64,000 nucleotides of DNA from Poronia punctata (lineage: Eukaryota > Ascomycota > Sordariomycetes > Xylariales > Xylariaceae): the NCBI GenBank assembly GCA_022579005.1, contig MU401460.1, forward strand, positions 1 to 64,000, written 5' to 3'. This document shows positions 1 through 13,511 of this stretch, in pieces (the first letter of the stretch is position 1; every line of letters starts with the position of its first letter). Under the pieces are notes generated by a model. The model did not search any database. It saw only the letters and a list, made by a program, of their open reading frames with translations, and was not told the origin of the DNA. The position numbers were made by a program, and so were the translations under genes.

Positions 1-3000
1 TATTTATATTTAATTTAATAAAACGCTTTTTATAGCGTATATAAAAAATAATATTTAAGCAACTTATTTATTAAATTAAAAAAGCTTTATACTAACGTTA
101 ATTTTGTAATAAACGTATAAAATATTTACTTTATAGTTTGCTATTTTTACTTTTAATATAAACAAGCTTTAAGTTAAAGGTTTTTTTTTTTGCTAAAGCT
201 TTTATAAGCTTAATAATATATTTTAAAGCGCTGCTAGCAATATAAAAAAATAAGTAAACTAGCTAGTAAATATAATAACTTTAAGCAATACTACTAATAA
301 TTTTAATTTTTAAAACTTTAAGCATTTTTAATATATTAATACTTACTTAAGCAATAAAAAATTAATATAATACTTTTACTTTTTGCTATTTAGGCCTAAA
401 ACAGTTTTTTTATTTTTTTTTATAACTAGCTAAGCTTTGCTTATTTTTTTAACTAAGCTTAATAATTACTTTTTATAAACAATATTAGTGCTAAAATTTT
501 TGCTAATTATATAGTTTATATTAGTATTGCTTTTGCTTATTTTTATAAGCTTTAAAGTATTTATAATAAAGCGTAGCGTTAATTTTAAAATAATAAAGCA
601 GCAAAAAATATTTAAAAACTTAAAAAAAAGCAAAAAAGCAAAAAAAAAAAAAAAACAGTTTTTTAATATTTAGCTTACTGCTTTTTTAATAAAAACTTAT
701 ATTAGCTTAATAAAGTATAAATAATATATAACTTTAAGTTATTATTAATAAGCTAGCTTTATAAAAATTGTTTAATTTAGTAAGTAAATACTTAAAAGTT
801 ATAAGTATATTATAATAATTTATACTTATAGCTTTAAGCACTTAATAAAGTAAATTTTATTAAGTTTTTTTACTTTAATTTATTATAAAAAAAACTTAAA
901 AAAAATACTTATTATAATTTTATTTACTAGTTTATATACTATACTTATAAAAAATAGCTTATAAACTTACTTTTATTTTTTTAATTTATACTTATGCTTA
1001 TACTTTTTTTTTTTAAAAAAACTTTTATTTTTATTTTTTTATTTTTAGTTTACTTAGTACTATAGTTTAACTTTATATATTTAATTTATTACTTTATATA
1101 ATATAGCAAATTAAATTCTAGTACTTAAAAAAAACGCGCTATAAAAGATTATAGCTTTTATTTACTTTTAAAAACTTTTATTTACGCTTATAAGTATTTA
1201 GCAAAATTACTTTAAGCATATTAACTTATTACTAAACTATATAAAACTATAAAAATCTTTAAATAATAAAAATATTAGCAATAATAAAATTAACTATTTA
1301 CTTTATAATAAAAAATGTTTAGATTTTATTTTTTAAAAAACATAGTAAAAAAAAACGTTTAGTTTTTAGCTTAGCATATTAATTAAATACTACTATTATA
1401 GCTAGCTTTTAAACAGTAAAATTATAATAAGTATTTATTTAATTTTAAAAAACTAGGTTTATATTTTAATTAAAAATATATTTAACTAAGCTATAAATAT
1501 ATTTTAAAACTTTTTATTTAAAACTTTTAGCAGCTACTTAAAAAAACAATTATAATAATAGTTTAAAAAAAATATAATTAATATAAAGCTTTTTATTTTA
1601 AAAAAACATATTAGCAATAGTTATTAAATTTTTATTATAGTTAATCTTTATTTATAAAAAGCCTATATATTTAACTTAATAAACTAAGTTTTTACTTTTA
1701 AATATATATAAGCACTAAAGCTTTTAATAAATATTTAGCTATAAAAAACATATAAAGTTTTTACTTAAATTAAGTTTTTTTTTTTTATAGTTAAAATAAT
1801 AGCTAATTATATAAATACTTTTGCTTAGCAACTTTAATTACTTTTATTAAGCTTTTAAATAATATAATTAACTTAATACTTAACTAAGTACTAAAAGTAA
1901 ACTTATTAATATTTATTATATTAGTAATATAGTTAGCAACTTAATATAAAGTTTTATTAAAATAAAAAAGTCTTATATTTAAGCTAGCTATACTTTAGTA
2001 ACTTTTACTAACTATATTATTTATACTTAATATTATTATTTTAAATACTTTTGCTATACTTACTTAAAACCTAAATTTTAAAAACTTGCTTATAAAAATA
2101 TACTTTAAATAGCTATATAAAAGCGCGCTTATTTCTTTATAAACTAAGCATATTTTTAATTTAAACTTAAATATTTTATACTTTTTAAAACTAAATACTA
2201 ATAGCTTTTATAGCTTTATAAACTTATATAATAAAAATAGCAATATATTATAGTACTAGTATAAGCTAAAATATTTAATTAATATAACGCTTTAAGTTTG
2301 CTACTAAAAATAACTTTTTAATAAAAAAATAATAATTACTTTAAAACATTTTATAAAAACCTATTATTTTAGTTTTTATTTTAAGTATTTATTTATAGTT
2401 ATTAAGCTTATATAAAGATTTTATTTTATAAAAACTTAAGCTTAAAATAAAGCTATTTATAACTTATAATAAAAAAAAGCTACTTATAACTAAATGCTAG
2501 CATATTTTATTTTAAAGTTTTATAAAAAAGCTTATTAATATACTATAATAATTAATTATTTTTAAATAGTAGCTTTTATTATTAATAGCTTAAAAATACT
2601 AAAACAAAGTATTATATAAATTAAAAAAAAGTTATAGCAAGTTTATAAAACTATATTTTATATATTACTTATACTATAATATATTATAATTATACCTTTG
2701 CTAATATAGCAAAAAAGTTAAAAATATAAAATACTTTATATTATTTATATTATTTACTTATTTAAAGTTTTAAACTAGCTAACACTTTTAACTACTAATA
2801 CTTTTAGTAAATATAAGCCCTAAAATACTATTACTATTTTAATAATACTTAAAAAAATAGCTAAAATTTATTTTATAAAAACAAAACTATTTTAAAAAAA
2901 TAAAATTAATATAAAGCTACTTATTTTTAAACCTTTAAAACTATTATAACTAAGTTTATTAGTTTAAACATTTATAGTACTTTAAAAGTACTTTTATATT

Positions 3001-6000
3001 TACTATTTAGCATAACTTTATTTACTTTTTTATAAAAAAATTATAAGTTAATAAGTACTTTATTTAAATTATTAACAATATACTTATTTAAAAAAAAGCT
3101 TTTTATTAATAGCTGCTATAGCTTAAAACTAAAAAATTTACTAATTAAAAAGTTTTAAAAAAAAGCGCAATAATATTTAACTTATTATAAGCTTTATAGT
3201 TTTTTTATAAAAATAAAAAAATATATACTTAAATTTACTATTAAAAATATTATATTATAACATTATTAGCAAAGTATGCTAAAATAATTTGCTATTAATA
3301 TAAGTATAAGTTTAGCTACTACTTTATACTATAAAGTTAATAAAACTTTTTTTTAGTATACAACTTGCTTTTAGCTTATTTATTTTTATAAGTAAAAAGA
3401 TTAAGCATAGTACTATATAAATATAAAAGCTTTTAACACTATAATAGCTAAAATAAAGTTATAGCAACTAAAGCAAGCTACTACTAAAAGTAGCAATAAG
3501 CAATTTTAATAAACAAAACCTTTAATAGCTTTAAATAGCTATAAAAAGCTTATTAAATAATAAAACAACAAAGGTATTATATTAACCTTACTAAAAAAAA
3601 AAGTTTTTATAATATGTTAACTTATTTTAGCTTTAAAAGTGCTAAAAACAGCAACCTTTTTAGCTAAAAAAAATTGCAACATAATTAGCATATATACTAA
3701 TTACGCTTTATATTACAAGGTAGCTATAAAACTAAAAAAAAATAGCTTAATTTTTGTTTTTATATATATAGCCTTTATTTTTGCGTTGCTTTTTAAACCT
3801 AAATATTTAGCTATTTATTGCATACCTAATATACTAAGTCATGCTTTTTAAAATGCCTTTATAAAGCCGTAATTAATGCAAAGCCTTTAAAACCTAGTTA
3901 ATACGTTTACTCTAGCTAGACCTCTTTTAATATAAAGTTAAAGTAATCTTTAGAAATCTTCAATTTTATTGCACTATAAAGCATATAGCTACTAAAATTA
4001 CTATAAAAGCTTAAAAAAAAGCTAAATTAATAGCTTAAACTAAAAAATTAATATATTTAAACTTAAATTTAGCTTTAATATACTTAGCTACTGCTGCTTA
4101 AAAAATTACTTTAATTTTTTATTATAAAGAAAATAAAAAATAGTTAATTAAATTGCTACTAAAAAATTTTGCTTAAACTAACTAAAAATTTAATATTAAT
4201 ATTATATTTTAAAAAAAAGTAAAAAAGTTAAGTTTTAAAGCTTTTAAGCTTTTAAATTTAAAATTTAATTAGCTTTTTATTTAAATATTAAGCAAAAACT
4301 TAGCAAAAGTAATATACTACGTTATTATAACACTAAGCATTAAAAAAGTATAGTATACTATATAAGCTATTATTAAAGCTTTTATAATAAGTTATAAAAT
4401 AAATAATAAAATTTATATAATTTTGAAACTTTTATAGTTATAAAACATAGCTATAATAATTAATATATACTTAAATATTTTAAGCATAAAAAATAAAAGT
4501 TAAAAAGACTTTTATATAAAAATTAAAAAACTTATAATAATTTAATTTAAAAGTTATAAACTATTTTTATTACTAAATAAACTTTTTATTAAACTAAACC
4601 TAAAAGCAGCTTTAAAAAAGCTAAATAAATTAAAAACAAAAAATTTAAATAAATTTAAAAGCTTTAACAGTTTTTAAGCAAAAATAAAAAAAATTTAAAA
4701 GCTTTAAATAATTTATTAAAAAACTAAATAAGCTGTTATAACTATATTATTAAGTTGCTTTAAACTACTAAGTTATAAAATTTAAAAAAAATAAAGTTAT
4801 AAAAGTTAAAATAAGCTTATTAATTAAGCTTTATACTATGCCTTTAAAAATATATTATTTAATAAATTCTTTTAAATTTATATTTTATTTTTATAAGTAA
4901 ACTATATATTATAAACCTAAGTTAAATATATATAGTACTAAAAAAGCTACATATTATACTTTAAAATTAATATTAGCAATTTTAAATATAAAAGATTTAG
5001 TACTTAGTTAATATATTACTTTAAAAAAAAATATATATACAAAATTGTTAAAATCTACTAATAGCCTTTTAAAAATAACAATACTATTTTTTACTTATAA
5101 AAAACCTATTTACTAAGCTATAATAACTACTAAAAAAGTTTTTTTATTAAAAATAAAAGCTTAGTTTAAAAAATCTAAAATTTACTTAAGTTTATTAGTG
5201 CTAAGCTCTTTTTAAAAAAATATTATAAAAACCTTTTATATATACTAAAATTTTAATATTTTTAACATTGTAAATATATAAGCAACTAATTTATATAAAC
5301 ACTATATAAAGCTTAAAAAAAAAGTAAAGCTATAAAACAAATTTAAATAAAAAATAAAAACTTAACTTTAAAAATACTAAATAAATAAATTAATATAAAA
5401 AAAAATTAATGCTAGTATATATAAATTAACTACTACTATAAACAAAAAGCTTTTATTATAAAAATCTTAGCTTATAATAATTATAAAAAATCGCGTATTT
5501 ATTAACTTAAATTTATAAAAAAAGCAACATATTACCTTTAATTACTAAAATATAAATAAAGATCTACTAAAAATTAATATGCTGCTTATTACTAAAATTT
5601 ATAATTACCTAAGCAATTTATTAGCTAAAAGGTTTTTTAAATTTAATTTAAAAAATACGTTTTAAATAATTTTTATTTACTTACCTTATAAATATATTTT
5701 TGCTTTTTTTATTTTAAGATTTTTGCAAATATAACTAACTAAAATGCTTTAAAGCTTGCAAACGTTTACTTTTTTTTTAACTAAGCTTATAAAAATTACG
5801 CTTAGTTTTATTTTATCTTTAAATTTTAAAATTTTATTACTATAACTATATAGTTTTAAAAATATTATACCTATATTTTTTATATAAATAATATATTTTT
5901 ATTTTATAAAAATGTCTAAGTACAATAAAAATTTATTAAGCTTAATTTCTTACTAAAAATAGTATAAGCTATACTAAAGTTATTTTTTAAAAAGGTTTAC

Positions 6001-8590
6001 TTTAAATATATTAAAATAGTAGCATTAAAAGTGCTTTATTATATTTATAAAAGCTTATAAGTAATATTAAAAAAAAGTAAAAAAATCTAAATATAGCTTA
6101 TACTAACAAATTAAATAGCTATAAAATTATTTTTAAAAGCTATTAGCTATATATATAAATAAATTAAAAATTTTGCTAAAATTGCAAAACTATTAACTAA
6201 ATTAACTAAATTTATTAAATAGCAATAAGGCTATTTAAAAGCTTTAGCTTTTAACTTATTAAAAATGCAATTTTTAGCTATTATAAAAACATATAAATAT
6301 ATTTATAACAAAAAAATAAAAGTATTTACTAATACTTTAAAATATAGTAGCAAATTTCTTATTATGCAAACTTAAAAAAAAATTAATATTTTTTTAATAT
6401 ATAACAGTTTTTTATTTATAAAAACTTAAAAAAACTATAAAATATATAAAAAAAAGCTTTTAGTTATTATAAAGCTTTTATATTATTATATTTAATACTT
6501 TATTATACTACTTAAAAAATAGTTAATTATATATACTAATTACTTACTACTTAGCTTTTTTATTAACTTAATATATTATAAAAGTATTTATATTAAATAA
6601 GCTAATAAGCTTAAATAATTAAACATTTAAATTTAATATATTTTTAAAAAAAAAATAAAGCTATAAATGCTTTATTAAAAACAATATTTAAAAAAAATAT
6701 AATCTTAATATTTTAAAAAAGCTTAGTAAATTAAATAACTATAGCAAATAAATCTAGAAAAACAACAAAAAAAAGTATAAAAATATCCTTTTAAAGCTTT
6801 TAAAAAAAAAGCAAAAGCTTTAATTAAAGCTAACTATTAAGCTATTAAATAAGTAAACTTAAAATTATATTTTTATATTATATAAAATTAGTTTAATAAA
6901 TTAAATAAATTTTAATTACTAAGTAACTTAATATTAAGTTTTAAAAATCTTGTTTATAATTTAAAGTATAAAGCTAAATTATAATATTTAAACATTTATA
7001 AACTTTTAAAAAAAAATATTATAATTTATTAAACAAAATAAAAAAAAAAGTACTGCTTAAATAAGTATAAAATTATTAAATTTGTAAAAATTAGCTTAAG
7101 CATTAATAGTAAAAAATATAAAAGTTATATATATATTAAAATAAAGTAGCAAAAGCTTTTAAGCAAGTTTATAATAATTTAAATTATTTTTTAGTAATAA
7201 TAACACTTTAAAAAATAAGTAAATTAGTATACTAGCTAACTATAGTAAAAAATATATAAAATTATTACTTAAAATATATGTGCTATATAAAGTATAAGCT
7301 AGCTATACTAAAAGCTTTTAATTTCTTTATTATAGTAATAATACTATTTTAAATAATTATTATAAATTTTATTAAACTATTTTTAAAAACGTTTAAAAAA
7401 TATTATTATTATTTACTATTAATAAATTATTTTAGCTGTTTTGCTTAAGTAATACTTATAAAAAACTATAAAAAAAGTATAGCAAAAGCAAAAGTTATAA
7501 AATAAAAGTATTTTATTAATATTACCTTATTAAAAGTATATATAAATTTTAAAAAAGCTTTTATTTTAAATAAATTTAGTTAAGTGCTTTAAAAAATAAG
7601 CACTAAGCTTATTAATTTACTGTTTAAATCTTATAAATTTATAAAAATAATAAAAGCTTATATAAAAATTTTATAATAAGTGCTTAAAAAAATTACTTTT
7701 ATAATTACAAAATAAGCAAATTAATTATATAAAGCAATTTTGTATTATAATAGCAAACTAATAGCATTAATTAAATTATTACTAGTTAAAATACTATATA
7801 AAATTATACCTTGTAAATTTTTAAAATTTAAGTTCTTATTAGCTAATTAAGCTATTTTAAAAACTTTACTAGCTTTGAAAAACTTTAACTTACTAATAAA
7901 AAACAAGCTTATATTATTATAAGCAAAGCTTATAACTAAAATATAAGCAAATTAAGAAAATATTTTAAAAAGCATATTAATTAAACGTAAATTTAAAAAA
8001 TATTAATATAATATAAAAATTTTAAAAATTTAACTTAAAGATTTTATAATATTATTATAAAAAAAAAGCTATAAAAGCTAGCCTTATAATAAAAAAGTCC
8101 TTTTATTATTAAAAAGCATTCTAGCAAACTATTATTTTAATTAATTAACTTAAATAAATTTTTTATATTTTTATATAACTATTATAAAAATTTATTAAAA
8201 GTCTTTAAACTATAAAGAAAATATTTATATTAAAAAAATAACCTAGTATTGCCTATAAAAATAAATATATACATTTATTAACTATTTAATCAAGCTTAAC
8301 CCTATATATTTACTACTTATTACTTTATTTAGCAAGCTTATAATAGCTTTATTTTTTAACTACAAAGCGCAAACTTCCTTATTTTTATTTATTTATTAAA
8401 ATTAGATTTATAATTTTCTAATTTTAAAAGCTCTAATTATTAAAACTTTTTAATTTTATTTGTTAAACCTACTTATAAATCCTATAATTTAAAAAGTAAC
8501 CCCTTTAATAAGTAACTTCTATACTGCAGTTATAAACCTTAAATCCTTATTATTTACATTTAAATAAAGGGATTAGAGTAAATAGATCCG
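1..8590. repeat. AT-rich RIP-degraded block (left edge)
   Basis: This stretch is almost entirely A and T, with very many TpA steps, few CpA/TpG steps and stop codons in all six frames. The longest open stretch is about 70 codons (3639-3851) and resembles no known protein. Such composition is what RIP leaves in repeated DNA of filamentous ascomycetes, so the block is best read as old transposon sequence. I could not identify the original element: no terminal repeats or recognisable reverse transcriptase or transposase motif could be followed. Composition changes to normal between about 8500 and 8650. The block runs off the left edge, so its true size is unknown. Confidence 0.85.
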
Positions 8591-11500
8591 TATAGAATAA
8601 AATCACCTTTTTCGTCACTTTTAAGATCCAGATACCCTAGTGCAAGCTCATATCCTTCTTTATGGGTATACTCAAAACCTAACGGCAATACAAAGCAGGC
8701 GTATTACTTGTTTTGCTACCTAGCACTAAATGCCCATCATGTTTACTAAGGTATAGGACTTTCGTGGACTTTGCCCATGTTGAATCATGTTTCCTCCCTT
8801 CAGACAGGGAGGTTTCAAAGGATACCAAGCCTAACAGAGGGTCGACGAGCTACAAAAATAGTGCATATAATAAAATCCCAATATTGCCCTTGGCTGAATA
8901 CCATTCAACCTAATCTATATCTGAGGTCGTATAAAAAAACCTAACCCTAGCTGCGCATCAATTCTTATTACCATGACATGGTGTCTCAGCCATACTGTGG
9001 ATCATGCACGGAATAAGGAGTGCGAGACAGCCCAGCCCTATTTTGGGTGTATTCAGACTGGAAGCACATGTCGCTTCTCCTACAACGCACACGGTATATC
9101 TGGATAGGATTGATATGATGGGATTCAAATATTTCTGTTGCTAGGTAGCATGTCTTTCATCGCCACCGTAATAACTGGCAGGCGGTTACGTACATAGACT
9201 GACGCATTGCTAGCAAATTTGGCGATCAGCCGAAGCCGTAAGGAATCTCGGATATTTCCTGTAGGCTGTCATCCAATGAGGACGCTGTTTGTTAAAGTCT
9301 TAATTGCTGCGTCACATCCCACGTGGATTTTTAGCGTACGTACGCGTTCGCATCGTCCTAGGTGTACATTGCCATACCTACAACAACCTTGGAAATGGCC
9401 CGTGAGTGGACGGTATCACGTATCCACTGACACAAACGGGGTGACGGGTCTGTGGCGTAGACAATGCGGCAGCTAAGGGATCGCATGCATGCGGCCACCG
9501 ACCAAATAATACCTATTATATGTCAGACAGGACCAGTGTTCCAGGCCACGGAACAGCCCTGCAGCCCAGTTGCCATGCTTCAATCATCGTGACAAACGCA
9601 CGTTCGTTTTCCAGTTCCACGACAGCCATACGGGGCAGATTGAGTGTTTATTGGCGTATTAGGGGGTCCACCCTTCTCCCAGTTTCAAGATGTATTTCTG
9701 TGGAATACAAAATATTGAGCGCCCACTCACTTACAATACCTTTGTACATGTTCGTACAGACAATAAAGATTGGCTCTATTTCAAATTTGTTTCTTTACAC
9801 CTTAATTTTGTAGTACCTGAAAACCTAGTATCTTGTGGTATGCCTTCTTAATGGTATTTTGTATTATATTATATCATCAAGTCATGCGGTTAGGCCAAAC
9901 ATACCAAAGTATATCAAAAAGCAGATGTCCAAGACGCTTCAACAGCAAGTCTACCTATATTCTTTATGCCCAAATAGGCAGATTGGGCTTTTGGTTGGCT
10001 GCTGGCCAGGTGGATTTACCCCGAGCATCTCCGAGCCCGATGAGGCGGTGGTGCAAACAGCCTACCAACAGGGTACGACAAACTGCGCCGCATATCTAGT
10101 GAGAGAGACTGTTATGTACCATACAACACCCAAAAACAGAGCGATGTATCCTGTTGAGACAGAAGAAATATCGTTGTTGTCAGTAACGGTTGGCCGTCCC
10201 TTCATGTGCGTTGGTTTACCTATCACCGGTCCCGAAATCCATCGCCGACTAAATGCACCTTAATCCACCCATCACCCAAGCGGTGCGGGGACTAATTTCG
10301 TGCCTTGGGAATGGGTATAGTAACATCTCCGACAACGTGGTACCGTACCTTGTCAATAGCTGGGGAGAGATGGGGTTATCACGGGCTACGATTTTGTAGC
10401 GTTGCGTTTCCGTCGCCATGAGTGGGCGAGTGTCTTTCCGAGTCACTCATGCTAATGATCATGACTTGTATTTACATATGTACCTAGTACACAGGCATCT
10501 CATCATACCTGAGGAGTTCCAACATGAGCTGGTATGCGCTATTCTGTGGTCGATACGGCATAATGGGTGCAGGTATTACTCTTACTTGGCGTACCTGGCA
10601 GCCTGGCCACATATTCGGTGTAGGGCCATTCCCATTCCGCCGTTCAAACGGCGGACTAGCCGAGGTTCCCGAAAGCTTGTTACCACAGCAGCTTAGAGAT
10701 GTGTCGAGTCACTAGCTTTGCGATCATGATTGGTGCGGCCGAGACTGACGCCAACGTGAGAACCAAACATCCACGCACGCGATGAGAACCAGAAGTTCCA
10801 GCTGAGAGATCTGGCAGCGTGGACCAACAGGAGACAATAACGAAGACCCCCGCGTGTTTCTTCAAATGGCCAAGTGCTAGTCGACGGTGCTAGACTCGAT
10901 ATGTACTCGTATACACAGCGGCTTGTCCAATCGGTCCAATTAGTAGAGAGGGAAAGCGATCAAAAATCGACTCGTACATGTTCGTATATTAGTGTTCTGA
11001 AGGCACAGAATGCCCCTTGCATGAAAGATATTATGATCGTCGTCAACTACAATGATGCAACCCAAATCCCCACTGCCCAGGCTCGATCCGGCACTGCGCT
11101 CGCGCAACGGACGCAAAACACGCCGCTTAGTGTGCAATTCAACCGGAAATCTAACTGGTTAGGTAGGCTATGGCGAGTACCATTCGCCAACATCTGCAGA
11201 CTTGATCCATACAGTACCCGCCCCTAGTCTAGGATTTAGCCCTTTTCTTCCTTTCCAGAAATTCTCTTTCTGAGCTAAAACTTCCCACGCTCGGGAGTAC
11301 ACGCCAGTGACATTCTGACCTGCGGTACCCTATCTGTCATGGTGACGGTTCGGGATTTTTACCAGAACAAGCCTACGAGAACTTATTGTCATTGACAAGT
11401 CCACCTCTGCACAGCAAAGGGCGAGGTTGCTATGAGTATAATCATCATAAAGTCACAACGTCCATAAATCGTAGTGGCCTTTCAAACAGACGGTTGAAGG

Positions 11501-13511
11501 TCATCCTCTCATCATTGCCGTCACTCTTGCGCTTACACCAACGCTAGCTTACAATTTCTTCTCTACGGTCTGTTTACATGTAATTATCCCAGATCCTCAG
11601 TCGCGGAAGGCTTCTGACATTAGGGACTGCAACAACAATGCTCACTCAAACATGACCCTCCGTTTATCCCCAAATCCTAACGGGTAGCGTAGCTATCTAC
11701 TGCCAACGCTCAGGAAGCGCAAAGGATGATGGATTGATAGACTACTCGCAGAGAGACATGGAGAATGTCAGCGCGATCATCAACCTAACGATAATCAGCC
11801 GCGGCCTGATTGAAGCCTGTACAAGTACCTACCAGACAGGTTCAAATGAGAATGCGATCCTTGGTGGAAACGTTGCAACTGCAGTTGTTCTGTATGTAAT
11901 TAATACCCGGAGCTTCTGGTTAGTATACTTTATTAATAGTTTAGCGTACCACACAACGTAAGGGCCTTGATAGACTAAAAGTACATTGGTGACTATTTTG
12001 GCCTGTGCGAAACTCTGGGGTGATGACAAAAGAGGACCAGCGATGGGAGGGTGGGGAGATAGGAACAGAACTGTACCCACATCATAGTGGGGGATATGAT
12101 TGTTACACATACTCACACTGTATGAGCCAAACGAAAATGTTCCTCGTCCCTGACCGTTTACACACTTGAAGAGACAAGCACGACAAGATAGAGACCAAGC
12201 GGGCTAGGTAGAAAGCTAAAGAAGCCAAGATTGGTGGGTGGGGTTTGTCAGACATCGGGCCCAAGATCCATCTCTGACGAAGGCCCCTTCCCTGTTGGTC
12301 GCGAAGCTTGTGGAAAATCGGTACCTATTCCGGTCTGTACCGCTCTCTGTGTTTTCTATGTTCTCTATGCTTGTAGTCCCTTTAATGATCTTTTCTACTC
12401 TATTGCGCGGGTAACCACTGGTGAAAATGGGCAGTGGAATTAGGTACTCATATACGTGCAAGGACAAGTGAGGTGGGCTTGGGTACGGTACCTGTGGGAT
12501 ATGCAAACAAAATCCTCCATATCCCGTTGACAGGAGGAACAGGCTGATATGTCAAGCCAAGCCAGCTACCTCGGAATATGCGCATACAGGGAGGTGTGGC
12601 CTTATTAGGCGTTCAATGATCGCTCCTGTCTGTATTAATCCATTTGATCCCACTACATTTTGGCTACCCATCCGTCTCTCAGGTTACGGCCTAGATAATT
12701 CCTGTAACGCCGGATGCTATCTCCCTTCCTTCTCCTCTTTTCTTCCCGTGTTTTGTTTTTCGTCATAGCCTGACTTTTTGACGACCGCCAGCGGCCAACA
12801 CTAGGACTTTCCTTGTACATTACCAGTCGCCCATTGGACGGTGTCTGCCGTTCGTTCTCTCTTTTAGCTCTTTTAGGAACTAAAGCTTTTTTTTCCCACG
12901 GGGCGCCGATTTGTCGCAAGCCTACAAGCCCTTTTCTTCGTGTCTGCGCATTCCTCGGACAACATAATAACGATCTCATGAACTCGATCTTCTACTTACG
13001 GTTCGATCATTTATTTGACTTTTACTACTTAATCTAATACGCGACTCATCTTTTGGTTGTTATCTCCCTTGTACCCCACGAGCAAAATCTTACACACCTG
13101 GTTGTCTCGCCGTTTTAAGCCCCCTCGGTCAAATAAAACGGTTGGCAGCGAGTGATCTTGCATGTAATTGAATCTCGGGTAGTTTCATCAACGATTCCTC
13201 CACCAACGTAGACAACCGAATCGAACGCTTTTGTCGCGGGCCGGGCTTCTAATTTGGATTAAACTTAATTTTTAATCTGTTACTGTATTTTGGCTCTTCA
13301 GCTTCGACATCGCTGGCGCATCAGTCTGACCATCTATCCTTTTGGCCCCGCACAGGCGAATAACTGTCGAAACCTGTTTTCGCATCACTGGAGGCGTCAT
13401 AACCCAACCCAGTGCAGACCTTCTAGAGGCAGTATTGGGGCAGTTTAATAGAGGCACTTGGGGCCTGTTTTCAAAGGCAGACAATCTAGCCGGCATGCGC
13501 GCAGCCTCAAG
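8591..13511. other. 4.9-kb stretch with no recognised gene
   Basis: Base composition is normal, yet no open frame here exceeds about 140 codons and none resembles a known protein or joins a neighbour through clear splice sites. I see no tRNA, rRNA or terminal-repeat structure. It lies between the left AT block and the first modelled gene, and its last few hundred bases presumably hold that gene's promoter. It may be old, mutated intergenic or transposon-derived DNA. A small multi-exon or non-coding gene cannot be excluded. Confidence 0.5.

Noticed and set aside
3639..3851. 70-codon frame inside the left AT block
   Set aside because: It has no resemblance to a known family, low-complexity composition and RIP-type surroundings; it is a chance frame in degraded repeat DNA.
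9835..10263. 142-codon frame in the left spacer
   Set aside because: It overlaps other frames of similar length, has no motif, and I found no splice sites joining it to further coding sequence.
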